Shown here one piece after another: positions 28,621 through 42,500 of a stretch of 64,000 nt of DNA. The stretch comes from Alitta virens (lineage: Eukaryota; Annelida; Polychaeta; Phyllodocida; Nereididae): NCBI GenBank assembly GCA_932294295.1, contig OW028573.1, positions 66,131,829 through 66,195,828 of the forward strand. The letters are read 5' to 3'. A model generated the notes under the pieces. The model saw only the letters and a list, made by a program, of their open reading frames with translations. It searched no databases and was not told the origin of the DNA. Made by a program: the position numbers and the translations under genes. Every line of letters starts with the position of its first letter. The stretch's first letter is position 1.

Positions 28621-30532
28621 GTTGGTTCTTGATGTCTGAATGTGACTTGCATTTTCTCGATGAATATCTCTTTAAAACCATTAACAACGAGTTAAAGTTA
28701 TCAGTTTTATACACTAGCAATAACCCAAGCTGATATGAAGATTGAAAATTCATTTTGTTTCTTCGGCATTTGCCATGATTTGGCAGAACTGGATCTGTCA
28801 AGCTTGCCTTTGTTTTTGTTTACGTAGGCTGGGAAGCCCAGTGTGCTTCAGACGAAAGGGTTCAATCTGCTGTTACTAGTGTAGTAGTGTTAGGTGTCAT
28901 TTATGATTGGTCAAGTTTTCATCTTTCATCATTCATTCATTCATCATATATTGTTCATTAAGCACTGCCAAGTGCCATGTACTGGATTGTATTTAAGACT
29001 AATTAAGTCCTTTTAAACGTAAATGAGGGTTGGCACAAGTTAAAGTTTTATGTCATTGTAAGAAGTATGATATTGTGTAGCTAAAACATAGGCTGCACTG
29101 CAGCAAAACCCTCAGCGAATCCCACACAGTGCACAGGCATCATTAAAATTGTTCAGTGTCCGTCAGACAGGCAGGAGGGTGGGCATTCACTTTCGTTTCC
29201 AGAGCAGAACTCTTAACACACACCTTCGTTTCCAGAACAGAATTCTAACACTAATGTACTTACCGTAATGAAAATTCATACAGTAACACTCTAAGGCCTA
29301 GTGGTGCCTTTTTTCATCTTTCATGTAGATAGACACTGACATATCTCAGCCTTGTTTTACAAAGTTTGGGGAAAAATTATTTACTGAGTGTTTATATAGT
29401 ATGTGCGATGAAACAATTGCCTATGTGGCCTCTAATGCAATTCTAATTAGAGTCCAAGATGTCCTATTTTTTTAACTCTTCAATTTCTCCATTTGTTCAA
29501 TATATTCTGACAAATGTGAAAATATTAACAGCAATCCATTCTGTTCAGATTAGAGACAGTTGAGCATCAAAAGTATTGTATATCCTTTTCCTGCCATTTA
29601 AATTTTCTGTTTCAAAGATTTTATGCACAATTAGGAGTATTCAGTTTGCAATAATTATCAATACAACAGCATGTTCCCTTAACTAGTCTACACCAAACAC
29701 TATAACTTATATGTCCTGAATAATCATATATATGGGATATATGACAATGCTTTCTATTAAAGAAATATGAAATTCAGCAACCTTGTTATACCGCAAAGAT
29801 GTTGGGACAGTTGGGTATAATTTCATACAAAAAAACCTTTAGGGTTTGTATTTAAATAAATAAAGTTTAAATACAAATCTTAAAAACCTTTATTTTGAAT
29901 GGAATGATATTCGACACACCCATTTTCATGCCTTCATAAGTCAAAATATTTTTTGCACACTGTGATCAAATATTTAATAATTGTAAGCACATGAATTTTA
30001 CAACCTTCTATGACTGTTGCTGCATCAAATGGTGCTTACGACAAATAAACTAATATCACCATTATATTTTAGAATATCAAATATCATGGTCAGTTATATT
30101 GCCTGGCAAATACCACGGAATACGAAAATGAGGCACAGAAGAACGTCATGGACGTCTTTAGCGTCATCGCTTCGTAATACATTTATTACACAGCTCCTTC
30201 AATATTCGTCCAATTTCAAAACTACAAAAATGAACAAAAATGTGTAGGTGTTGTAGCATGAATTGAAGCCACTCTGACCTCAATTTTTCATAAAACGACT
30301 CTGAAAATCGTGAATCGGCGACACTGATCATAACGTTATAATGTCAGTAAGGTCATTTGCCTGGCAGACTAATGTGCTTACAAAGCAACAATATCATGTA
30401 AGGCTTGTTGACAAATGCCAGTAAGTGTTCTGGGTATGGTAAGCATGAATGGTTTTTGCCAAATAAACTAATGTAACTTGCCAGGTCAGCTAATTTGACA
30501 GTAAGCTGTTACTATCAAAATGCACAACTGAG

Positions 30533-30568
<36 letters not shown>

Positions 30569-33500
30569 CTTTTATTGCCACTTTTTCATATCAGAAAAGA
30601 TACATATGTCACCGTAAAAATCCGACGGGTAATAAATATTTTTGATTTTTTACCAAGTGTTACCCGTCGGATGGACACAGGTGATAACGATAACCCTCTT
30701 CTATAGAGTAATACCATATGAAATGTTAGGGTAGGTGGATTAATACAAGGGTTCTGCTCCAGACACTCAATTTAACACAATTTTTAGCATTTTATTTTCT
30801 TTTAGATTTTCCATTAGTATAAAAACCGAATAAAAGGAATGTCAAAGAGGAAGTGAAAATACTATAACTTAGATATGTTATTAATGAAATTTCACTCATG
30901 TCTTTGATATGGACGTTTGATAAAAGTACGAAATTCCCAAATTTTTTCCCCTTACTTCAACAAGTGTTCAGTAATTCTCTAGTATGTACGGCCATGAGAC
31001 TCCCAAAAGGCACCACTGCATTATTTTTAGTTGTAGGTGCAGTATGAGTTCTGATCTGGAAACGAAAAATTAATATTTTTGAATTTTTACCAAATTTTGT
31101 AATACATAGCCGACATATGTCAATGTGACTCACTATCAAAATTTTTTTGTTAGGGTAAGTATATTAGTGTTAGAGTTCTGCCCCGAAAAACAAAAAGTGT
31201 TACCCGTCGGATGGACCCAGGTGATAACGATAACCCTCTTCAAACTTTGTTCGCTGAGGGTTAAAATATGAATGGCAATAGAATAAAACTAGTTTTGTTT
31301 TTGTCAACATGCAATGTGTAATCATCAGCTTGAATATATTTCAGACTTCTTTTTTTCATGTAACCTTTTTTATTGAACCTTTGTAATCTATTATTGAACT
31401 CACGTACCATGGCCAGTGACTAAATCTGTACCAGGTCATGCTAATGTGTTATAGTTTGTTAGTAACTGTTAATTGTGATATCACTCTTTAGTAGAATTTC
31501 AAATTGACTGCACTTAGTTTTGTTCTCTCTCCTAAAATTATGTATTACTGGTTTCCTGATGGTTATATTTTATTAAATGGTTCATGTGCTTTCTTAAAAG
31601 TATCATCTGTTCGTATTTCAGGTATTACTCGTGTCAGGGAGCAGAGACCGTAGTTTGTGGGTTGTGCCTGGTGGAGGCATAGAGCCGACTGAAGACCCTG
31701 GAGTAGCAGCTGTGAGGGAGTGTATTGAAGAAGCTGGGGTCAAAGGGAATTTGGGCCGATGTCTTGGCACCTTCGCTGTGAGTATTTAATTATATTTTCC
31801 ATGTTAATATATCATGTTATATGAGGCCAGGCATTGAAGTTATTATGCTGGACCTGTTTTATCACAGATATTGTGCTATGGGAAAGTTGATACTGCCGAG
31901 CCATGAAAAAATGGCTCCAAGTATTGATCAGGCATTCATCTCCATTGCTAATATTTTTGAAAGTTTGTATTTGTTCCATGCCAGACAAATTGATCTATGA
32001 GCTGTTCATTGGGGCTGCGTGAAGTAGAATTGCTCTCATGCTAGCGGGCTTACTGACATTTTAGGACTGATAAAAAAAAAGGAATTGAATTTGCAGTTAA
32101 CTGCAAAATTTCAGGATAATTTGATTTAAAGTTCGTTGGAAACAACCTTAATCGTGTGACTATTTGCACTGAAAGTGTGAATTGAAAAACATGTAAAAAG
32201 TCTGAGCCCTTGATAGATCGCATTATTCTTTCACTGTGCTATTGATCCTTATATTGAAGTTGTCTGTTGCAAATGGTGTAATGTATTACGTCCAAAAGCG
32301 TACACCTGTAGTTTATCTTGTGTTTGGTGGTTTGGCAATATATCGGGGGCTTATATAAATTCACGATATTATGAACTTTTAAGGTGGATGTCTTGGAATG
32401 CCTAGTGAAGTGTGTGTGCCAGCTGGTTATTGATTATATTTATATCTGCACATGTTGTGGAAGGTAAATGAAAATATTATGGATTGCTGGTCATATTAGC
32501 AGCTCCTGGTGACAATAATAAGGATTAGTCGGTTTTGTATTTATTTCTAATAGCTTAGTTTGACTGACCAACTTAATAATTGATTTTGTGGCTATCAATT
32601 GATGTCCAGAATCTGTAAATTAGCAGCAAATTTTTCGTATGTTCGGGAATGAAATTATTACATGTATAATCATGATAATACATCAGACCGGAGAATTGGA
32701 TCAAATGGTACATGACATGTGTTCAAAGTATCAAGTTAGTCGACCAAGCCATCTTGCTGGCAGTGCTTGGCCATATTACTGCACACCGGTCTGAACCAGT
32801 TCTGAGGCTAGACATTGCTCTGGCCATTGCATTATGCTGTAGTAGCAGGACAGTGGTGTTGGTGCAGTGGCTTGCAGTGCAGTGTGTACTATGAATCCAT
32901 GTGCACATTGTCTTGCATGGCTGCTGCTGCTCAGCTGCTTCTGATGTTGGATTGTGATGCTGTGGGACTGTTGCTTACAGCTGCTGTGTAACTGTTGATG
33001 CAGTAATGCCATGAGATTAATATCATTCTCTTCGTTTATTGCCTTGCATCTTGGCTGTAAATCTGTAGAGATGTTGCTCAGTCTGGAGAATGCCAGACTT
33101 GCTGTTTCACAGCGTACTAGACTCGTAACACAGTTCCTGTTAGGATGGTACTCGATTCTCGAGATGATGTATAGACGCATTACTCGAGTCCGTGAGGCCA
33201 AGGTCATTCTTTACTAATTCATGCGGAAGAGGAATGACATGCTGCTGAAATGTGGCAAATATTAAAGAACACTGCCCCAGGCTATTTAATAAAGCCATTC
33301 ACTGTGCCATCGATATGGGGTAACCCAATTACACCTGCCTCTGCGAAATAAAGTGTCAATAATGGGTTACTGACCAAGATCAGTAGATTGCCTTTCTAAA
33401 CATGGTTTATGGTAAATATTTCTCACATAGATGTACACATATCTTACAATGTCACACATTCCAACTCAACTCAAAGAACCTGTTTTTTCTTTTGATACAT

Positions 33501-36500
33501 CTTTTGTGCCATATTCAATGTTTCCACATCCTTTTCCTTTTGATAAAAAGGCATCTCTCACCTTCAGCTTCCACACAGACAGATGTAATGCCTGATTCAT
33601 GTCTCACCAAGATGCCATTTGTGAAATGTCTTCCTTGGAAGAACTGTTTCAGGATTGTCTATTTAGAGATGTAGTTCCCTTGAGACAGGCATTGCTGCTG
33701 GTACATCTTAGAGGCTGAGCAATTCTTGTCTAGCCTTGGAGCAGAGTTGGGAGGATGTCTTACCATTTTGAGTGGGTTGTGTGTGAAAAGCGATCCGAGT
33801 TAAGATGCTGCTGGGTTTAGAACTAAACCGCTTACAAGTTACATACAGTGAACCCTGCCCTCATGGCCACCCGTATAGAATGACAACCTTCTGTAAATGT
33901 AACTGCCATGGACTGAATTTTCAGTTTTTTACCCTTCTCTATTAAGCGGTCACCGTTTAACGCAGGTCTACCTGTAGTGTTACTTCGTTTTGGAATAAAT
34001 AACCCAAGGAAAGTGAGGAAAGATCAGTTTGGTTTGACAAAAACACATTGGGCACTGTGGGTGTCTAGTCAGCAGACTGGTCAGTGCGATTGCTCAGCTC
34101 ACTGCTCAGCATGTCAAGTCCAAGTCTCTCAGATTGGCAAGAACTCATTATAGAACAAGGAGTGCTGTTGGACACCAACCAACATAAAGCCAGTCTCAAA
34201 GGCTGAAAATGACTGCACTGAGGTGGTTCTATGCTGTCATGGTGCCAAGAAGCCAATCTGAGGTTGTCTGAGTGGACTTGAAATCATGGCCTGACCTGGG
34301 CTGAAGGCTGTGTACTGGAATCAATTTCAATGTTTGTAGAGAGTTGCTTAGTGGCTTTAGTGTACCTTGAAGCTCATCAGATGTCCATAGTATTAATCCT
34401 ACAAAGTATTATTAATTAATAATCATGTATTGGAAATTTCTGCTGACACCATTCATCTCTGCCCTCTTTTTCACCCCTGATTAAGTTTGTCAAAAGGTGG
34501 AATGTGGAAAGGATCGTGTTATTGTCCGCTCAGTTATCAATATCGTTACGTCACAGAGAGGTTAGAACCTTTCATGTTGGCACATGTACAAACAGCTGAT
34601 TATCAGCTGGTAGAAACATGGACATGATGGCTGATTAGTTTCAAAGGTCAAGGTCAGAACACCTGATTAACCTGTGGTCAAACTCACTGATGGCCAATTA
34701 ACTATTGAACATTGACCAGGCTGACCACAACAAGTGCGGTGTGTACCAGATCAAGCAGATGCAGGTGATTGGACAGATTCAGGGGGGGTTTATGAGGCAC
34801 GTGTCTGCTGTGTGTTGTGTCTGGTCATGATCAATATCATAATGATTAATGAAGTACTGCAGTACTTCAACAGAGAAACCATACTTCAATTTGACTTTTT
34901 GCTACAAGAAGACATTACATGTACAAGTTCTGCAGATCACTACAGCATGAGCACCAACACGATAAAACTCATTCATTCAGCACCAACACGTCTCAATTAC
35001 GATAATTAATAGTTTAATACAGGGGGGGGGGGGGGGAACAAGGACGGAGGATTAATTTGATATGACAATGTGACATGAAATACTTTAAAACAGATACTAC
35101 TCGGTATGAAACTTTAATTGTGCCTTGACACAGTTATCTGTTTAATGTTGAGGTACAATGTAGTCTTGATTATCTGGTAATAGAGTGAGAATATTGTTGA
35201 CTCAATATTTCACAGCTTTAGTAGGAAGGTGGTTTTAATTTTGAGGTATAATTGAAAACTATTTATGTTGAGAATATTTGAAACAGTTCAAACTCCATTG
35301 GTCCACATTGTGAGATGCATGCCCTAATGCGGGTTTTCATTGAACCAATCTTTGAGTTTCGAGCATTTCCTATTGTACCATGGAGACAAGTCTACTCTTG
35401 TCTCCATGGACCATAGTTGTACTATCTGAATACGTATGCCCAGTATATTTAATGCAGCACGTGTTTATATCGTCACATTTGTCCCAAAAGGTCACACTCA
35501 TGTAATCATCGTGAGTCAGGGATGTTTTCAGTGACTTTTCTGAAGGTGACTCAGAAACAGGGCAAATATTTCCCCTTGGCATCTTGTTGGTATTTTGTGG
35601 TATTTTGGCTCATTAAAGGTAGCTCCAGACAGTCAGACTGACGCAAATAGTAAAATCAATACTGTGCCCATAATATGCATATATATTGAGGTGTGGTTTG
35701 TTATGAAATGTGTAAAAGTGTAAATTTTGGTGCGATATACCAATACTGTATGGTATAATGTACATCGTATAGTTGGTAATCCTATTTATAAGCAAGATGT
35801 TGATCACGTATGCATAGCAATGTCATAATCTATGGGACACAGGCTTAGAGTATATGAAGTGAGCTAAAATAATTCACAGGGATATGGAGTTTTCTTCATG
35901 GATTATCATTGAATTTAGGTGGACAAGTGGACAGCCACCCAGTTCTCAGGTTGAGTAAAATCTTCCTCCTTTTCTTGAGCATCTATCACTGCCTCATCTA
36001 TCTTATAAGAGAATCGTATTCACCCTGGGAGACTGCTGGCAAACGTAGATCAGGATGTACCCAGGCAGGGATGTCAACATCAACCTGCCAACGATTGGCG
36101 TTCAATAGAGATGGCTGGAGGCAGGGCTGCTGATGGTTGGGTCTCAGTGGCTAGGTGGCTGAGTGATATCTCTTTACTGTGCAAATCTCCACCACTCAAA
36201 TGTGCCCTCTGAACAGTCAGCTAAAAAGGTCTTCTTGCTTAATATCTCCTGAATATTGCAGCTTTTTCTGGCTCTAGCTGCTGTGATGGGTCATTGGATG
36301 CTTATTGCTTATCATATGCACTAGCATGTATAGAAAATGGTGTTTTACGAGTGGTATTGTGTACAATGCCAATCGCAGTTGCACAGTACTGCTAATGGTA
36401 TGGTACATTGTAGATTGACCACAGCTTGCCATACAACTGTGACACCTCATACGGCTCTTTAAATGCCAGCAGTTGTCAAATAGTGACATGTTGCTGTTTT

Positions 36501-39500
36501 CCTACACCTGAGGTCTCCCACACTATTGATTAAATCACTGCATACATGACGTTGTATTGGACATGATTCTGTAACAATTACAAATAGGAGAGCTCAAATA
36601 TTTCAATTGAATAGGCAGAGTAGCATTGGTAATATGTACAAATGTACACATTACATGTTGATGTGTGATATGGTTTACATAGTTTGTGTCCTGTTTGTGG
36701 TGTGGTTCAGTCTTTCAAAGCTTTGCAACATTTTGACGTATATTAAACATGACTGGCTGTCCATTGATCCTGTGATTATATTCCTCAATGGGCTGGTGTC
36801 TACCATTTACAACCAAAAAAGTTGCCAGAGGATTGCTCCATAGTATAATGGTGTGGATGACTCATCTAACGTGTTGTCATAGCAATGAGATCAATGATGT
36901 TGTTGAAAAAAGTATGCTCATATAGTCAGCCGCAACGAGCATTTAAGCATCTCCATATAATTGTGCCTTGATAAATCTTGTATCTAATGACATAAGCTTA
37001 GACAGCTTGTTCCATTTGCCCACTGCTTTATATTTGCTTCATATTCTTCAGAGTTTAGATGCTAATTAAAATTTCACTGTGGAGAAATCGATATGCGCTT
37101 CAATTATGCTGTTGTTGGGTGTGAGTGTGACAAACAGTGGATGAATTACCTCAGTGACTGAAATTCCAACTGTGATGAACATGATTAATAGTTCATGGAA
37201 GTTGCTAAGTGCAAACCTATATAAAGGATTTGTCGTTGCAATTAGTTGTCAATAGTCGTTGGTGACCAAAATATTTTATCTTTATTGTCCGGAATGAAAT
37301 ATATTTTCTGTGCACTAGGTTTGACCTTGGAAGAGATGGAAGAGATCTATGATGTGCTCCTGTCTCCTAAAACCCTGGGCAGAGACATCATGGGTGGTCT
37401 CAAGGTCGTTGTTGTAATATAGCAAAAAAAGAAAAAAGGTTAAGATAAAACAGCCAAAAACTTATAATTCTTGGTTCTTGTGTGCCCATTCTGTGGATCT
37501 TTGACAGATGACAACATTTAACCATGGACGTAAAAGCTTTTACGTCCATGATTTAACAGAAACTTTTAGTTGGTGAAGTCTGTTGTCGACTCGTTGTTCG
37601 ATTATTCCATTTGATGCTTCACTCGTGAATAGCACGTGGCATCACGTGATCTTCACGTGAGCAACTTTAAGATCACAGCAGCAAATGCACAATGCTCGTG
37701 CGCGGCTTCTATGGCAAGGGAATGTTGCAAGAAAGGATTAGGTGAGAAATTTCAATCAAGAATTCTGGAGTTTTTTTCATGCCATATGGGCTCATACACA
37801 GCATTTCGTAATGCATCTGCCTCCTCTGATGGAAATGATGAGGTGGCTGATGGAATAACTATGTTCATGGCTATAACACTCATGGATGTACTTGTATTGT
37901 CTAGTTTTCCGTGTGTACAATATTGATTATGTATTAGATCTTGGGCAGGATCCATTTCTTAGAAGTAACCTTTTTTAGTTTTTTTGAAACTACACATTTT
38001 ACCAAACTCACATGCAATGTATGTTCTCATTAATAATGCTTACAAATTTTTTAATGTTGAGTATCCAACCCAGGCTTCATATCTACCATTGATAGTGGAT
38101 GAATTCTTCACCTGGCTTACATACAATAGACACTGAGTCACTGAGTCACTGACACCAAGGTTAACATGTATTGTGTCAAAATGTAGTTCTGTTTGCAGTT
38201 GCAGTTGCCTGAATGTAGATGATGTTATGATTAAGCTTTTGATTAATGTCTCTGGGGTGGGGAGTGGATTGCTGGCAATGCCTGCAAGCTGCTTCTATTG
38301 CTGCTTCTTTATTTGAGGTTGCTGAAACGGACTTGACTTTTTATGAGGCTGGACCCATCCCAAGGGCAAAGTGATTGTCAAGACTACTTTTTTCCCTCCA
38401 ATAAATAAGGCTGACATGGCTTGAATCTTGACTAGATTTTGACCATCAGAATCGCAGTTTCCCTCTGAAGTACCCTGGTTGTTGACAGTCGTGCTTTATT
38501 GCAAAGTACATTCATTGATGGCAGACAGTATATACAATGATAAACAATTGCAGGCAACTTTTGTATTTGTCTTCTTTGACTTTGTATTTAGTGTTGTGTC
38601 TTAGTGACTCACTATGTATGCTTCCATCAATAAATAATCCAGTACATGTGCAGCTCTATTGTGTATTTTATTGACTGTCTCTCTGGCTAAGTAGGGCGGG
38701 GGCCTAGCTCAGAGGTAGCACTCTGGGCTTCCAACTACTGGGTCCCAGGTTCAATTCCCGGTCGAGCCTAAGTTGGATGGCTGTTTCATCCTTCGTCTCA
38801 TTGCCATGGTCTCTGCCTGTCCTAATTAGCCCAACTGGTGCAGAAATACAGGACGTAAAGCCCTAATCACACACACACTCTCTCTGGCTAAGTTCTCGCA
38901 TAGATACAGTATTAGTTACACATTCCCTACTCCTGAATCACCAGATTCACAGTGACTGTAGACTGCGTTGCTCAGTAGTGAGTTTACGCACCTTTACTTA
39001 GTTAACTGTTCGTTAATGTACTTGCTGGTTCAGTCTCTACACTCTACAGGAACGCAGGTTCTTCTTGAACACAAAATTCTGCAGACCTAAGAATGCGTTG
39101 CATCTGCATCTGCAGCCAACATCTGAAATATATTGATGTTGGTTTTGGTTAGAATTATATTTGAAAAAGTATGATGGTTGCATAAGATATATAACAGGTT
39201 ATTCCCAGTTTTAACATTAGCAGTTGTTCAGATAATGGGTAATCTGCACATCCCTCTAGCCCAAGTTCGAGGAAAATCGTGTTGAAATATACTGATGACT
39301 TCTTATCAAGACACGTTAAAGTAAGGCCAAAAAGAAGAAAAAAAAAGTCCCTTTGGAGTTAATTTATCACAGTAATTAAATACAGAGTTACGCCACACTT
39401 TTCATCATAGAGTCAAGGGTTTAGACCAAAGGTTTTCAGCAGTTGAGTTAGGGAAAAGGCCTGGGGTTACAACTTAGCAAGTTATAGCAACCTCACTATA

Positions 39501-42500
39501 CACATTATAAGAATGTCCACATTGTAATGAGCCTCCCTTATAGTGCCTAGCAGAAAAGTGGTTACATTGGCAAACAAAGCTATTTTTTCAGTCTTTTAAG
39601 GTGCTCCTGCCACATTGGTTGTTATTGTTAGTAGGTTTTAGAAGTGAACGACCATTGGATATCACCAGCCAACCTTGGCTGTTTATAAATAAAACACAGT
39701 AATCAACATTTTAGGATAATCCCTGTGTTGATCAAAACTCGCTACTGGTTGATCAAATTGAATAGCTTTTGGACAGTTGTTTCATAAAACACACTTTGAA
39801 ACAAAACAATGATCTACGTCACATGAGCACTTTATTTAGTTATTTTCAGTGCTTGCAAAACTAACTCACTGTGTAACCACTAATATGCTGGGCATTCTAA
39901 CAAAATCACCAAGTTTCACACCAATCCATTGCTCGGCATATTGATATTTTTGATCTGAAGGCCACCCATTTACTGCCAAATGCAAAGGAATGCAGCCAAA
40001 TCCAGTTCCAATGTGTCTTAAGACATCACACAATTTATTTAGCTTGAGGAGTGATTTTCAAAGTCAATTTAAGGGCAAGGAAGCAAACGACGTTGATAGC
40101 AAACAGTCTTAACAGACAAACAATTGCCTGTAATTGGCTTACAACAAGAGAGCATCCGCACATGGGTGACCTGGAATTCACAGCAATGGTGACGTTGGGA
40201 GCACTCATCGTGCTCATTGTATTCGGCTATATGCCTTATAGAGGTTCAAGTGATATTATAAGCATTAGGCAACTTAACTCTTCAATGTTTGATGGAATTA
40301 TCAGTAGCCATCTTGTCTGATCTAAGCAGTCCCATATGAGGAATGGCAGGCAGCAAGAACCTAACACAGGGAATTTTGATGGAGAACTCCTGGCTGGTTA
40401 TTGCAGACTATTTATTGCTTCTTCTGCCTCTGAATCAACAGAAAAGCCCATAAGAGGAACCTGCTATTGTGAATGGAAACTTCTCACAAGTCTGAGACTG
40501 CTACTGAGCAGCTGGGGATGGGGAAAGTAAAATGTGGAAGATGTGGGCGATGAGCCAGTCTGTCACTAGTGCTCACCAGGAATTGTGTTCCAGATCAAAT
40601 GTCTTTCAGTGGCTGCCAAAACAGGATCGCTTTTAATCCTAGAGATTGATTCAGCGCTTGTGATAAAGGAGAGGTCCTTTACTATTGTTTACGATGAAGA
40701 AGAGAGGAAATGTGCTGTTTACGTAAATGTCTGCATTGACAATGAATGTTTCCTACCAATTTGCAGTTAAGAAAAATACCGGAATTGACTGAAGGAATAG
40801 TCAGAGACAGCACTCGTTGTACCAACAAGTCGACAGACTAACAAAGAGTGCCATTCGTTGTCCGTAATCACTTTTCGACCTTCGTTTTCTATGCAGCTAT
40901 GTTTTCAGTGTTTGTTTGTAAAATTGTGGTTGAATGATAAGAATTTGGCAATCTGATATACTTAGATATTGGAATGGTAAATTGCAAAAATATTTCTGCT
41001 ATTTAACTTCCCCGTGCATTTATAAGTAATGTTCTGCTGTCATATGATTAGATAATGTGGTTTTCCTGGAATTCGTAATGCACTTAACAATTTCCAAGAG
41101 ACATTTGAAACTATTTCTCATATCCCATGTCACCTGGTCACCTTAGGGCTGAGGCATGTAACTTGTGTAATTTAATAAATGACAATTTCTACGAATCATA
41201 TACAACAATTTATGCTGCAATTGTCCTTCTTTTTAAATGGTAATTTAACTGATCAATGATATTACACTGATAGACCAGCAAGCCTGTGAATCTGTGCATG
41301 GCTGATCTTCCCATTTGGAGGGTCATGTTGGCCATCCTTGGGCCTGAGATCAATTAGTCAGCTCAGGTAATCGACAAGAAGTGTTGGAATATCCTCAAGC
41401 CCTTCCCAAAGAGCAGTTCACCTGTCTCATGAATCCTGAACGATTCATTCTCTTATCAGTTTGATGCTCTCACTGATGTCGTTTGCCTGAAAATGGGTGG
41501 AGCACAATTCTACAATTGGCAGGAAAGGATCTTCTGGGCTAATGTCAAGTTTTAGTTTTGTTTTGTTTTACCTGTAAAATGTCTGTTGTATTTATGTGCA
41601 TATGGTGTAAGTGCATACTCCTAGGCAGCAGACAGTGTGGCTGTGGAATGGATTAAACAATTGTGATCCATGTACACTTTACAGGTGTGTTGTGGCAAAT
41701 TAGGTATATGCTGACTTGCATAGTCTATAATAATGATCCAGGTAGACATGTATTTGCTATGAGCTGAAACTGGATAGTTGTTGAGAACTTGTATCATGAA
41801 AGTTATATTTTCCAGTGACTAATATTTTAAAGTGGTATTCTGTTCGAATCAAATCTTAATATCAGCATCATCTTTGTGCATTGTATCAAACAGTACGTCA
41901 ATTGTCTATATAACCCTTTGTACAACACCTAATGGTTTAGGAAACTATAGAGTATCTTGAGGGATGTTGGTCTCTGATGTAATGTGGGGGCAATAACAGA
42001 ACAGGGGTAATCTGGACATCCCTCTAGCCCAAGGTCAGTTGGCCCACTCTTGGCTTGGTCCTTATCTTCACAGCATTTGGCTGCTGCTGCTGCAGCTGAG
42101 GATGATCATTATTAAGATGGATGGTGAGGATCTGCTAATGTTCAATCTTAACTTCTGGCAAGACCATTTTGCATCCTAATGTTGGACTTTCCTTGTGGTT
42201 TACGTGGAATGCAAAATGCAGTGTATTCAAAGTATTATAGCATAGATTAGTTGGAAATTCCAAGTGTAATAAATGTAGAAATGACTGATTCTCTAAAAAA
42301 AATAAAAAATTTAACGTCGTCCCAGTGAAGCCTTTGTTGACAAGAATTGTATACAACTGTATAGGCTGTATTTGATAACCAAATGATAATGACATATGTT
42401 ACTATATGACAACCGGCAGTGAAGTTGTTTGACCTTTTAATGCTGTGTCGAACTGACTTATTTGATAGTAGAACATTGAAAATGTGTTTGGTATAATATA

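Larger units (their letters stand above)
29380..31268 (+). repeat. duplicated segment, copy B
   Basis: Partner of copy A, in NUDT3 intron 1, same orientation and block order. It carries an extra stretch of about 740 bp (about 30020-30770) that contains a (TA)n tract and an inverted repeat. It ends with caaactttgttcgctgaggg, matching the end of copy A. Confidence 0.75.
28621..31621 (+). other. NUDT3 intron 1
   Basis: It holds duplication copy B, the (TA)n tract and inverted repeats. A short tandem repeat of ctttcgtttccagag/acag lies around 29190-29245. No exon was found. Confidence 0.5.

Noticed and set aside
32776..33207. 143-codon minus-strand ORF in NUDT3 intron 2
   Set aside because: Gln/His/Ser-rich composition typical of CTG/CAG-like DNA, no family resemblance, no splice context.
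37636..37926. 96-codon plus-strand ORF after the palindrome
   Set aside because: Cys/Ser/Ala-rich without domain or splice support; not linked in frame to the orphan segment at 37319.
38693..38766. tRNA gene
   Set aside because: A and B boxes are present but acceptor and anticodon stems do not pair, and the unit continues into a SINE body flanked by target-site duplications.
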